Of a DNA stretch of 64,000 nucleotides, positions 48,855-57,469 are shown one piece after another (the first letter of the stretch is position 1; each line of letters opens with the position of its first letter). The position numbers and the translations under genes are program-made. Source of the DNA: Alphaproteobacteria bacterium (GTDB taxonomy: Bacteria > Myxococcota_A > UBA796 > UBA2385); the NCBI GenBank assembly GCA_020632755.1, contig JACKEY010000004.1, forward strand, positions 558,001-622,000, given 5' to 3'. The notes under the pieces were generated by a model. The model saw nothing but the letters and a program-made list of their open reading frames with translations. It ran no database searches and was not told where the DNA came from.

Positions 48855-51800
48855 GTGCCGCTCCCCCCCGCACAGCGTCGCTCCGGCCGCCGGTCCCTCC
48901 GCCGCCGCCTGCTCCTCGCCCTCCCCCTGGCCCTGCTGGGGCTGAGCGCGGGGCCGGACGGCGGCGGTGTCGTGTTGACGGACAGCACTGAGGTCCCCGG
49001 CCCGCCCTACGCCTGGCTGGATCTGGACGAGGGCAGCCCCGAGGTGCTCGACCTGGGGGCCGACGGCAGCGCAGAGGTCGTGCTGCCCTTCGCCTTCGAC
49101 TGGTACGACGAGGACCGCACCGTCGCGACGATCTCGGCGGACGGGCTGCTGCTGTTCGACGGCGCCCCCGCCGACGTGGCCTGTCCGGGCAGCGGTGACT
49201 GGGCGGGCATCGCGGCCTTCGGAGACGACCTGGGGGCCGGCACGGTGCGCACGGTCACCGCCGGGCGCTACCCCTGGCGGCTGTTCGCGGTGGAGTGGGT
49301 GGCCCCCCACGCCGAGGTCGGCGGTGAAGGCGCCGTCCAGGCCTGGCTGATGGAGCGTCGGGCCGAGGCGGTGATCACCCTCGGCGACGTGGCCTTCGGG
49401 GACAGCAGCGCCGACGGTGGCGCAGGTGCCGTGATCGGCGGCCAGGGAGGCAGCGGGACCGGCGTCGCGTGGTCCTGCACCGGCGGGCTGTCCAGCGGGA
49501 GCGCCGCGTGGATGGGCTACCAGGGGCGCCGCCCCTCGGCCGAGGAGCGCGTGACCTCCGACCTGGTCCGCACCTGGCAGGGCGAAGACGACTTCCAGTA
49601 CGCCGGCAGCGCGGTCACCGGCGGCGACGTCGACGGCGACGGGCTGGCCGAGCTGGTGATCGGGGATCCGCGCCAGGAGTCGGTCTGGCTGTTGTTCGGC
49701 GATTCCGGGCCCGCTCGCGGTGGCTACCTGTCGGGAACCGACAGCCACGTCTTCGGCCCAGACGGCAGCCGGCTGGGCGAGGCCGTGACGACCGGGGACC
49801 TCGACGGCGACGGCATCGCCGAGCTGCTCCTGGCCGCCCCCCAGGCACGGGTCGACGGTACGAGCGGGGTCGGCGGCGTGGCCGTGCTGACCGGCGCCGA
49901 TCTCGGCGCACTGGTCGACGCCACGGACGCGCCACTGTGGCTCCTGGGGCCGAGCCCGCGGCGGGCCGAGGCCGGATCCGCGGTCGCGGCGGGCGACGCG
50001 GACGGGGACGGCTACGACGACGTGCTGGTCGGCGGTCCCTCGGACTACGAGACCGAGGACGAGGCCGGCAGCGCCTGGCTGGCCTTCGGCAGCGCGACCG
50101 TGCTCGCCGACGGCGACATCGCGCTGGACGCCGGGCTGCGGTTCGACGGGGTCTCGCGCCTGGACCACGCGGGCGCGGCGGTGGCCCTGGCCGACCTGGA
50201 CGGCGACGACCGCGCCGACCTGGTGATCAGCGCGACCGGGGTCGATGAAGGCGCCGCCAACGCTGGCCGGGTCTACGTCCTGCGCGGGGGCGGTGGGCTG
50301 GCCTCGGGCAGCCTGGACGACGTCGCGGACCTGTTCATCGACGGCACGGGGCTGAACCAGGGCACCGGCCAGGCGCTCGCGACCGGCGATCTGGACGGCG
50401 ACGGCGTGCACGATCTGGTCGTCGGCGCCCCCTACTACGACGACCCGGCCACCGATGCCGGCGGCGCCTTCGTGTTCCTGGACCCGCTGTCCGGCGGAGA
50501 CCGCAGCCTGACCGATGCCGAGGTGGCGTGGACCGGCGGGGCGAGCACCGCCCAGGCCGGCAGCGCGGTCGCGGTGGGCGACTTCGACGGCGACGGCACG
50601 GGCGATCTGTTCGTGGGCGCGCCCAACGCCACCGGTGCTGCGACCGGAGGCGGCGTGGTCGGCGTGTTCCTGGACGGCGGCTTGACTGGCGGCGACCTGG
50701 GCGACGCCGATCACCGCCTGCTGGGCGCGACGGTGGGCGGGTCCCTGGGCTCGGCCCTGGTGGTGGTCGGCGGGGATGGCAGCCCGGACCACGACGGCGA
50801 CGGCCTGGCCGAGCTGTTCGCCGGCGCGCCCTTCGGCGACGTCGTGCTGGCCGATGGGTCCGGTGCCGACAGCGCGGGTGCGGTGCACGGCTGGGAGCTG
50901 ATCCCGGACTTCCTCGACGCGGACGGCGACGGGCACGTGGCCATCCAGGCCGGCGGCGCCGACTGCGACGACGGCGACGACGAGGTGTTCCCCCTGGCCG
51001 GCGAGGTCGCCGACAACCTGGTCGACGACGACTGCGACGGCTGGATCGACGGCGTGGTCAGCCTGCGCGACGTCGACGACCACTGGGAGTTCGACCTGGC
51101 GGCCGTGCTCGGTCGCGAAGCGCCCGGCGCGCTGGGCTTCGAAGAGGCCGCCGACGGCGACCGGGTTGAGGAGCTCTACGCTCCGCTCGGGCTGCACTTC
51201 GACCCGGGCTCCGGCCGGCTGTCCGCCCAGGAGGACGTCTGGGGCAGCCTGCCCGTCGACACGCTGGGCGGCGAGTTCACGCCGGTCGGCGACAACACCC
51301 TGGTGCTGGAGCTCGACGATCCCATCGACGCCGTCGCCATGCAGGTGCTCGACGGTCCCGCGGATCTGCGGGTGACCGCGTCGGCCGCCGGGGTGGACCT
51401 GTTCACCTTGCTGCCCGTCGATGTCGCGAGCGACGATCGTCCCCAGGGCCGCTTCCTGGCGCTGACCTTCTCCGAGTCGATCGACCGGCTGGAGCTGCAC
51501 AGCGACGGCCCCGCCGGCTTCGGCATCGACGCGCTGCAGCTCGCCTGGAGCGACGACAGCGATCGGGACCTGGACGGCTGGACGCCGGCCGAGGGCGACT
51601 GCGACGACGCCGACGACAGCCGCTCTCCCGACGCGGACGAGGACCTGACGGACGGCGAGGACGACGACTGCGACGGCATCGTCGACGGTGGCGAGGTCAC
51701 CCTCTACGACGACCCCGCCCTGTGGGAGGAGGCCGCCGGCTTCACGCCCGAGAAGGTCGACTTCGAGACCCTGGCCTCGTCCGACCGGCCCAGCGTCGAG

Positions 51801-54311
51801 TACCGCGACCTGGGCATGCTGTTCGACGGCGGCATGTTGGTCGTCACCGACGTCGACGGGTCGGCGCCCATCGAGACTCAGGCGGCGCGCCTGGACGCGG
51901 GCGACGTGGCCGAGCTGCGCTTCCTCGAGGACCAGCCGGCGGTGGCGCTGTGGGTGCTCGACGCGGCGGACGACGTGCAGGTCCGCGGCTGGCTCGACGG
52001 CACCGAGCTCTACTCCTTCTCGGCCTCGCCGATCGGCGACGACGTCGACGGGGGCGTGTTCCTGGGCATGGTCTTCGACCTGGGGGTGGACCGGATCCAG
52101 CTCAGCGGCGTCGATGCCGACGACGTGCTGGGCGTCGACGACGTGCTGTTCCACCCGCTCGGACTGGACGACGCCGACGGGGACGGGCTGACCGAGGAGG
52201 AGGGCGACTGCGACGACACCGATCCCGACGTGTACCCGGGCGCCGAGGAGGTCTGGTACGACGGGGTCGACGGCGACTGTGACGGCGGCAGCGACTGGGA
52301 TGCCGACAGCGACGGCTACGACGACGCGTCCGTCGGCGGCGAGGACTGCGACGACGGGGACGCGGGCATCTCGCCGGACGCGGACGAGGTCTGGTACGAC
52401 GGCGTCGACTCGGACTGCGACGGGCTGTCGGACTACGACGTCGACCTGGACGGCTACGACGCCGAGGAGTGGGGCGGCGAGGACTGCGACGACGGGGACG
52501 CGGGCATCTCGCCGGACGCGGACGAGGTCTGGTACGACGGGGTCGACAGCGACTGTGACGGCGGCAGCGACTACGACGCCGATCGGGACGGCTGGGTGCC
52601 CCTGGGCTACGGCGGCGCATCGGGCCTGAGCGAGGGCGACTGCGACGACGGCGACGACGCTGTGTCCCCCGACGAGCCCGAGACCTGGTACGACGGAGTC
52701 GACAGCGACTGCCGTGAAGACAGCGACTTCGACGCCGACGGTGACGGCTTCGACAGCAGCCTGGGCGGCGGCGAGGACTGCGACGACGAGGACGGCACGG
52801 TCTACCCGGGCGCGCCCGGCGAGCGCTGCTACGACGGCATCGACCAGGACTGTGCCGGCGACAGCGACTACGACTGTGACGGCGACGGCTGGGACCACGA
52901 CGGCTTCGGCGGCGAGGACTGCGACGACGACGACGATGCCGTGCACCCGGGCGCGACCGACACCCCGCGGGACGGCATCGACAGCGACTGCGACGGCGCC
53001 CCCGAGTTCGACGACGACGGGGACGGCTGGGACGGGGTCGAAGACGGGGGCGAGGACTGCGACGACACCGATCCGGACATCTCGCCCGACGCGGAGGAGA
53101 TCTGGTACGACGGCATCGACAGCGACTGCGCGGGCGATGACGACGACGATGCGGATGCGGACGGCTGGATCGGCGAGGCCGCGGGCGGCGACGACTGCGA
53201 CGACGCCGATCCCACCGTGCACCCGGGGGCCCGCGAGTACCCCTACGACGGCAAGGACAGCGACTGCGACGGGGTCTCCGACTACGACCGCGACGGGGAC
53301 GGCTACGACGTCGACTACTACGGCGGCGAGGACTGCGACGACACCGACCCGGACATCTCTCCCGACGCGGAAGAGGTCTGGTACGACGGCATCGACAGCG
53401 ACTGCGACGGGCGGTCCGACTACGACGCCGACGGGGACGGCTTCGACAGCGACGTCTGGTCCGGCGAGGACTGCGACGACACCGACCCGAGCATCAGCCC
53501 GCTGGCCGTCGAGATCCCCGACGACGGCATCGACCAGGACTGCGACGGCGTCGACGACGTCGATGGCGACGGGGACGGGTGGGGCAGCTCGCTGGACTGC
53601 GACGACGACGACGCGTCGGTCTACCCGGGCGCACCGGAGACCTGGTACGACGGCCTCGACGGCGACTGCCTGGGCGGCGACGACTACGACGCCGACCGGG
53701 ACGGGGCCCGCAGCGACGCCTGGGGCGGGACCGACTGCGACGACGACGACGCCCTGGTCGGGCCGGGCGCCACGGACACCTGGTACGACGGGGTCGACAC
53801 GGACTGCGCGGGCGACGACGACTACGATCGCGACGGGGACGGCTACCGGGCCGCGGCCTGGGGCGGCGGGGACTGCGACGACGGCGATGCCGATCGCAAC
53901 CCTGGCGTCCCGGTGGACGACTGCGGGGGCGGGGACGCGGACTGCGATGGCGAGGTCGATGAGGACTGCACGTCCGGCGATGGCGGCGGGACGGACAGCG
54001 GCGGCAGCGACGGGGGGGCCGACGGCGGTTCGGACGGCGGCGTCGACGGGGGCACGGACGGCGGCTCGGACGGCGGCGTCGACGGGGGAGGGGACTCCGG
54101 CGTCAGCGACGGCGGCGTCGACTCGGGCGCGAGCGACGGCGGTTCGGACGGCGGATCCGACGGCGGCTCGGACGGCGGGGCATCCGACGGTGGCGCGGAC
54201 GACGGGGGCGGCAAGGCCGGCTGCGGCGGCTGCAGCGGTGTGCCCGCCGGCTGGGGCGGCGGACTGGTCAGCCTGATGCTGGGGCTGGTGGCGGTGCGCC
54301 GCCGACGCTGA
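48855..54311 (+). CDS. Giant MopE-like secreted protein: FG-GAP repeats, 15 DCDD metal-binding repeats, MYXO-CTERM-like tail
   Basis: A 1818-residue protein from a GTG six nt after TACAGT. After a signal peptide comes a beta domain (to ~200), then seven FG-GAP-like repeats with (D)xDGDGxxE/DLxxGAP Ca-binding loops (~235-690), then 15 motifs of the form DCDDxDxxxxPxAxExxxDGxDxDCDG interspersed with DxDGDG loops (~690-1690). Two lectin-like domains of ~110 residues lie between the first three motifs. The tail is a Ser/Gly/Asp repeat, a CGGCSG cluster, a hydrophobic segment and RRRR, the layout of MYXO-CTERM sorting signals. It probably binds calcium or copper at the cell surface; the ligand is inferred. 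Confidence 0.88.
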   Translation: MPLPPAQRRSGRRSLRRRLLLALPLALLGLSAGPDGGGVVLTDSTEVPGPPYAWLDLDEGSPEVLDLGADGSAEVVLPFAFDWYDEDRTVATISADGLLLFDGAPADVACPGSGDWAGIAAFGDDLGAGTVRTVTAGRYPWRLFAVEWVAPHAEVGGEGAVQAWLMERRAEAVITLGDVAFGDSSADGGAGAVIGGQGGSGTGVAWSCTGGLSSGSAAWMGYQGRRPSAEERVTSDLVRTWQGEDDFQYAGSAVTGGDVDGDGLAELVIGDPRQESVWLLFGDSGPARGGYLSGTDSHVFGPDGSRLGEAVTTGDLDGDGIAELLLAAPQARVDGTSGVGGVAVLTGADLGALVDATDAPLWLLGPSPRRAEAGSAVAAGDADGDGYDDVLVGGPSDYETEDEAGSAWLAFGSATVLADGDIALDAGLRFDGVSRLDHAGAAVALADLDGDDRADLVISATGVDEGAANAGRVYVLRGGGGLASGSLDDVADLFIDGTGLNQGTGQALATGDLDGDGVHDLVVGAPYYDDPATDAGGAFVFLDPLSGGDRSLTDAEVAWTGGASTAQAGSAVAVGDFDGDGTGDLFVGAPNATGAATGGGVVGVFLDGGLTGGDLGDADHRLLGATVGGSLGSALVVVGGDGSPDHDGDGLAELFAGAPFGDVVLADGSGADSAGAVHGWELIPDFLDADGDGHVAIQAGGADCDDGDDEVFPLAGEVADNLVDDDCDGWIDGVVSLRDVDDHWEFDLAAVLGREAPGALGFEEAADGDRVEELYAPLGLHFDPGSGRLSAQEDVWGSLPVDTLGGEFTPVGDNTLVLELDDPIDAVAMQVLDGPADLRVTASAAGVDLFTLLPVDVASDDRPQGRFLALTFSESIDRLELHSDGPAGFGIDALQLAWSDDSDRDLDGWTPAEGDCDDADDSRSPDADEDLTDGEDDDCDGIVDGGEVTLYDDPALWEEAAGFTPEKVDFETLASSDRPSVEYRDLGMLFDGGMLVVTDVDGSAPIETQAARLDAGDVAELRFLEDQPAVALWVLDAADDVQVRGWLDGTELYSFSASPIGDDVDGGVFLGMVFDLGVDRIQLSGVDADDVLGVDDVLFHPLGLDDADGDGLTEEEGDCDDTDPDVYPGAEEVWYDGVDGDCDGGSDWDADSDGYDDASVGGEDCDDGDAGISPDADEVWYDGVDSDCDGLSDYDVDLDGYDAEEWGGEDCDDGDAGISPDADEVWYDGVDSDCDGGSDYDADRDGWVPLGYGGASGLSEGDCDDGDDAVSPDEPETWYDGVDSDCREDSDFDADGDGFDSSLGGGEDCDDEDGTVYPGAPGERCYDGIDQDCAGDSDYDCDGDGWDHDGFGGEDCDDDDDAVHPGATDTPRDGIDSDCDGAPEFDDDGDGWDGVEDGGEDCDDTDPDISPDAEEIWYDGIDSDCAGDDDDDADADGWIGEAAGGDDCDDADPTVHPGAREYPYDGKDSDCDGVSDYDRDGDGYDVDYYGGEDCDDTDPDISPDAEEVWYDGIDSDCDGRSDYDADGDGFDSDVWSGEDCDDTDPSISPLAVEIPDDGIDQDCDGVDDVDGDGDGWGSSLDCDDDDASVYPGAPETWYDGLDGDCLGGDDYDADRDGARSDAWGGTDCDDDDALVGPGATDTWYDGVDTDCAGDDDYDRDGDGYRAAAWGGGDCDDGDADRNPGVPVDDCGGGDADCDGEVDEDCTSGDGGGTDSGGSDGGADGGSDGGVDGGTDGGSDGGVDGGGDSGVSDGGVDSGASDGGSDGGSDGGSDGGASDGGADDGGGKAGCGGCSGVPAGWGGGLVSLMLGLVAVRRRR
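52335..52540 (+). repeat. Identical 68-bp copies within the DCDD repeat region
   Basis: 52335-52402 and 52473-52540 are identical over 68 bp and 138 bp apart (46 codons, one repeat unit), pointing to a recent duplication in the otherwise diverged array. Confidence 0.9.
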
Positions 54312-54323
54312 GCCAGCGGAAGG

Positions 54324-55172
54324 TCAGTGCACCACTGGATCGTCGTCGTCGTCGTAGCGGTAGATCGGCTTGCCGGCGACGTCGTCAGCGCCGTCCTTGC
54401 CGCCGTCGAGCACCTCGAACCGGGCCATGCGCTGCTTGCGCTCGGCCTCGCGGCGGGCGACCTCGCGCTGCACCTTGCGGTCGGTCCACCACAGGCGCAG
54501 TCGCTTGGGGGACAGCCGGTCCTGGCGCAGGTAGCCGCGGCCCATCAGGAAGCCGACCAGCATGCCGCCGAGGTGGCTGGTCACGCTGCTGTTGTCGAAG
54601 GACAGGGCGGTCAGGAACTGGATGAACACGAAGAAGGCCAGCACGTGCTTGCCCTTGACCGGGCCGACCAGGAACAGGTTGATGCTGCTGTTCCACTGGA
54701 CCGCCAGGGCGGCAGCGATGACCCCGTAGACCGCGCCGCTCGCGCCCATCGTCTGGGTCTGCCACAGGTAGTAGAGCGGTCCGGCCGGACCCATCGGCAG
54801 CACGATCAGGGCGGCGAGCAGGGTGAGCGCCGCGCCCATCAGCCCGCTGATGACGTAGGCGCGGATGAAGCCGCCGGTCCCCCACCACCGCTCGACCTGT
54901 CCGCCCATCATCCACAGGAAGAGCATGTTCAAGAGCAGGTGGCCGACGCTGCTCGGTGAGTGGATGAGCACGCTGGTGACGGGCTGCCACAGGTAGAAGT
55001 CGGTGAAGAACTCCTTCGGGACCAGCGGCAGCACGGCCGTGAAGCCCAGGTTCAGCCGCAGCGCCACCAGGTACAGGATGTAGGCGCCGACGTTGGCGGC
55101 GACGACGGCCTTGAGGCCCGTGCCGACCTTCGGGAAGGCGATGCCGCCTCCGCTGCCCATGGGCTCTCGCAC
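54324..55172 (-). CDS. Rhomboid-family intramembrane serine protease
   Basis: A 282-residue, 6-helix protein. Catalytic serine in GASGAVYG (Ser145) and histidine in TSHLGGMLVG (His200) form the rhomboid dyad; HLLLNMLFLWMMGGQVE carries the conserved WR-like/HxxxN segment. It cleaves transmembrane substrates. C-terminal ~75 residues are a charged cytoplasmic tail (REAERKQRM, YDDDDD). Start: GTG with GGAG 8 nt upstream; an ATG four codons later is possible. Head-to-head with the NicO gene; convergent with the MopE-like gene. Confidence 0.9.
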   Translation of the reverse strand: MREPMGSGGGIAFPKVGTGLKAVVAANVGAYILYLVALRLNLGFTAVLPLVPKEFFTDFYLWQPVTSVLIHSPSSVGHLLLNMLFLWMMGGQVERWWGTGGFIRAYVISGLMGAALTLLAALIVLPMGPAGPLYYLWQTQTMGASGAVYGVIAAALAVQWNSSINLFLVGPVKGKHVLAFFVFIQFLTALSFDNSSVTSHLGGMLVGFLMGRGYLRQDRLSPKRLRLWWTDRKVQREVARREAERKQRMARFEVLDGGKDGADDVAGKPIYRYDDDDDPVVH

Positions 55173-55245
55173 GCGTCCGACTCCGGGGATGGAGGTCCTC
55201 CCTTAGCGGATCCCGGGTCGGATGCACGGCATGCCGTGGGTCGGC

Positions 55246-55251
55246 TAGGGT
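55246..55251 (+). promoter_or_regulatory. TAGGGT -10 element, 6 nt before the ATG of the NicO gene
   Basis: TAGGGT, GGGGCG, ATG; no SD. Leaderless candidate. Confidence 0.45.
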
Positions 55252-55257
55252 GGGGCG

Positions 55258-56691
55258 ATGCACCTCGCCTTGCTCCTCCTCCTGCTCACGGCCGTCGGCT
55301 GGGGCCACCCCTTCGGGTCGGATCTGTACGGCCACCGGGTCGAGGTCCGGGTGTCCCGCGATCGGGTGCGGGTCGACTACCTCGCGGAGATCAGCACCCT
55401 CGACCACCTGCGCGACCTGCGGTCCTTCCTGCGGGGTGTCCCCGACCCCGGGCCGGCGGACGAGGCCCGCTACATCGACGCCGTGCTCGAGGAGCTGCAG
55501 GGCGGCATCGTCGTGCTGGCCGACGGGCAGCGGGTCTCGCTCACGGCCCTGCCCGTCGACGAGCCGAGCGGCAAGGGCGACAGCCGGTTCGTGACCTTCC
55601 GCGTGGCGCTCGAGGGCCCGCTGACACCAGACACGCGCACGCTCAACGTGGTCAACGCCAACCTGCCTGGGACGACGGCGCTCTACGCCTCGGAGCTGCT
55701 GGTGACCGACGACATCGTCGTCGACGCCTGCTCGCTCTACGACGACCCCCGCGCCCGGGCGCCGTCCGATGACGGCTACGTCTGGTCCGCGGACGAGGGC
55801 AGCCGCGAGCTGCGGCTGTCCTACCGGGTGCGGAGCGAGGCCGGCGCGGCCGTCAGCCGGGGTTTCCGGCGGCTGGCCGCCGGTGGTCCGGTCGGCGACT
55901 ACCAGCCGGCCCGCCAGCGCCTGTCCGATGTCGAGGCGGACCCCCTGCTCGACGTGGTCCGCGGCGAGGTCACGCCCGCGGCCGTGCTGATGGGGCTCGC
56001 GCTGGCCGTCTTCCTGGGCGCGCTGCACGGGCTGTCGCCCGGCCACGGCAAGGCGCTGGTGGCCGCCTACCTGGTCGGCAGCCGGCGCAAGCTCTCGCAT
56101 GCGGTCTGGCTGGGGCTCATCGTCACCGTCACCCACACCATCGCCGTCTACGGCATGGGCATCGTCGCGTTCGCGCTGGCCGAGAGCTTCTCGCCCGAGG
56201 TCGTGCTGCCCTGGCTGGAGCTGGCCAGCGGCGTGCTCATCGTCGGGGTCGGCCTGTCCCTGCTGTGGTCTCGCCTGCGCGCACTGCGGGGCGGTGGCGG
56301 GCACGACCACGAGCATGGGCACGACCACGGGCATGGGCACGGCCACGACCACGGCCACCACCACGCGCCCGAGGACGGCTGGCGTGGGCTCGTGGCGTTG
56401 GGCGTGTCCGGCGGGCTCGCGCCCTGTCCGTCCGCGATGGTGCTGCTGTTGACCGCCATCGGGCTGCAGCGCATCGGGCTCGGCCTCGCGCTGGTCTTCG
56501 CCTTCTCGGTCGGGCTCGCGGTGCTGGTCACCGGGCTCGGCGTGGCGGTCATCCTGCTGGGCGACCGGCTGCGGGGCTTCGCCTCGACGGGGCCGTTCGC
56601 GCGGGCCCTGCCGGTGGTCAGCGCGGTGGTGGTCACGGTGCTCGGCGTCGCGATCAGCCTGCGGGGAGTGGGCAGCGTGATCGGCTCCTGA
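55258..56691 (+). CDS. NicO/RcnA-type nickel-cobalt transporter with a periplasmic N-terminal domain
   Basis: A 477-residue protein: signal peptide, ~200 residues of extracytoplasmic beta-rich domain (VEVRVSRDRVRVDYLAEIST ...), then six TM helices with the NicO signature LHGLSPGHGKALVAAYLVGS and VTHTIAVYGMGIV. A cytoplasmic or periplasmic loop is a His-rich metal stretch (GHDHEHGHDHGHGHG). It probably exports or imports Ni2+/Co2+. It starts leaderless (TAGGGT). Direction of transport cannot be told from sequence; the His loop and RcnA likeness favour efflux. Confidence 0.85.
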   Translation: MHLALLLLLLTAVGWGHPFGSDLYGHRVEVRVSRDRVRVDYLAEISTLDHLRDLRSFLRGVPDPGPADEARYIDAVLEELQGGIVVLADGQRVSLTALPVDEPSGKGDSRFVTFRVALEGPLTPDTRTLNVVNANLPGTTALYASELLVTDDIVVDACSLYDDPRARAPSDDGYVWSADEGSRELRLSYRVRSEAGAAVSRGFRRLAAGGPVGDYQPARQRLSDVEADPLLDVVRGEVTPAAVLMGLALAVFLGALHGLSPGHGKALVAAYLVGSRRKLSHAVWLGLIVTVTHTIAVYGMGIVAFALAESFSPEVVLPWLELASGVLIVGVGLSLLWSRLRALRGGGGHDHEHGHDHGHGHGHDHGHHHAPEDGWRGLVALGVSGGLAPCPSAMVLLLTAIGLQRIGLGLALVFAFSVGLAVLVTGLGVAVILLGDRLRGFASTGPFARALPVVSAVVVTVLGVAISLRGVGSVIGS

Positions 56692-56721
56692 TCGGAATTC
56701 GCGCCTCGATCCCTGAACCCC

Positions 56722-56750
56722 TTGACAGGGGAACAAGCGTTCAGTACAAC
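56722..56750 (+). promoter_or_regulatory. lexA promoter with internal LexA box
   Basis: TTGACA (56722-56727), 17 nt, TACAAC (56745-56750). The palindrome GAAC-AAGC-GTTC (56731-56742) sits in the spacer and is of the GAACNNNNGTTC type; LexA binding there would block the promoter. Confidence 0.85.
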
Positions 56751-56797
56751 AGCGGTGCCCGCCCCGAACGGGCCCATCCCCGCTGCAGGTGCTGTCC

Positions 56798-57421
56798 ATG
56801 GACGATCTCTCCCCCCGCCAGGCCGACGTGCTCCAGGCGATCCGCGAAGCGCTGGAAGAGCGGGGCATCCCGCCGACCTACCGCGAGATCGGTGACACCC
56901 TGGGCATCGCCAGCACCAACGGCGTCGCCGACCACGTGAAGGCGCTCGTGAAGAAGGGCTACCTGCGCAAGGCGGGGGGCGGAGCGGCCCGCGGCCTGCA
57001 GCTCACCGATCGCTGCCAGCCCATCACCCAGACCGACACCGTGGACATCCCCATCCTGGGCAACGTCGCCGCCGGCCTGCCCATCCTGGCCGAAGAGAAC
57101 CGCGACGGCAGCCTGGCCTTCAGCCGCGACATGGTCCCGGCCGACGGCCCGCTGTTCGCCCTGCGGGTCCGCGGCGAGTCCATGATCGAAGAAGGCATCC
57201 ACGACGGCGACTACGTCATCGTTCAGCAGCAGCGCACCGCCCGCAACGGCGAGATGGTGGTCGCCCTGGTCGACGACGAAGCCACGGTGAAGTTCTTCTT
57301 CCGCGAAGGCGACCGCATCCGGCTGCAGCCCGCCCACCCGACCATGCCCCCGATCTATGTGGACGCGCGCAGCCAGACCGCGATCCAGGGCCGCGTCGTC
57401 GGCGTCTGGCGGGTGTACTAG
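56798..57421 (+). CDS. lexA: LexA repressor
   Basis: A 207-residue SOS repressor. N-terminal winged helix (SPRQADVLQAIREALEERGI, PTYREIGDTLGIASTNGVADH); autocleavage site Ala92-Gly93 in GNVAAGLPI; catalytic Ser128 (RGESMIEEG) and Lys165 (ATVKFFF), 37 residues apart as in E. coli LexA (119/156). RecA-filament-stimulated self-cleavage lifts repression. The ATG at 56798 gives the usual length; a GTG nine nt earlier is possible. The GAAC-N4-GTTC site at its promoter shows autoregulation. Confidence 0.96.
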   Translation: MDDLSPRQADVLQAIREALEERGIPPTYREIGDTLGIASTNGVADHVKALVKKGYLRKAGGGAARGLQLTDRCQPITQTDTVDIPILGNVAAGLPILAEENRDGSLAFSRDMVPADGPLFALRVRGESMIEEGIHDGDYVIVQQQRTARNGEMVVALVDDEATVKFFFREGDRIRLQPAHPTMPPIYVDARSQTAIQGRVVGVWRVY

Positions 57422-57429
57422 CGGGAACC

Positions 57430-57450
57430 GCCGCCCCGCAGCGGGGCGGC
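57430..57450 (+). terminator. Hairpin after lexA
   Basis: GCCGCCCC / GGGGCGGC, 8-bp stem, 5-nt loop, 8 nt after the lexA stop and 20 nt before the next start. Confidence 0.65.
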
Positions 57451-57469
57451 CCCGTGGTACGCCTGCGTC

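Noticed and set aside
48078..53222. 1714-aa minus-strand frame opposite the MopE-like gene
   Set aside because: Val/Ala-rich shadow of DGD/DCD repeat DNA.
52000..54200. CRISPR-like repetition in the DCDD region
   Set aside because: Repeats are in frame, coding, imperfect and 46 codons long, with no unique spacers.
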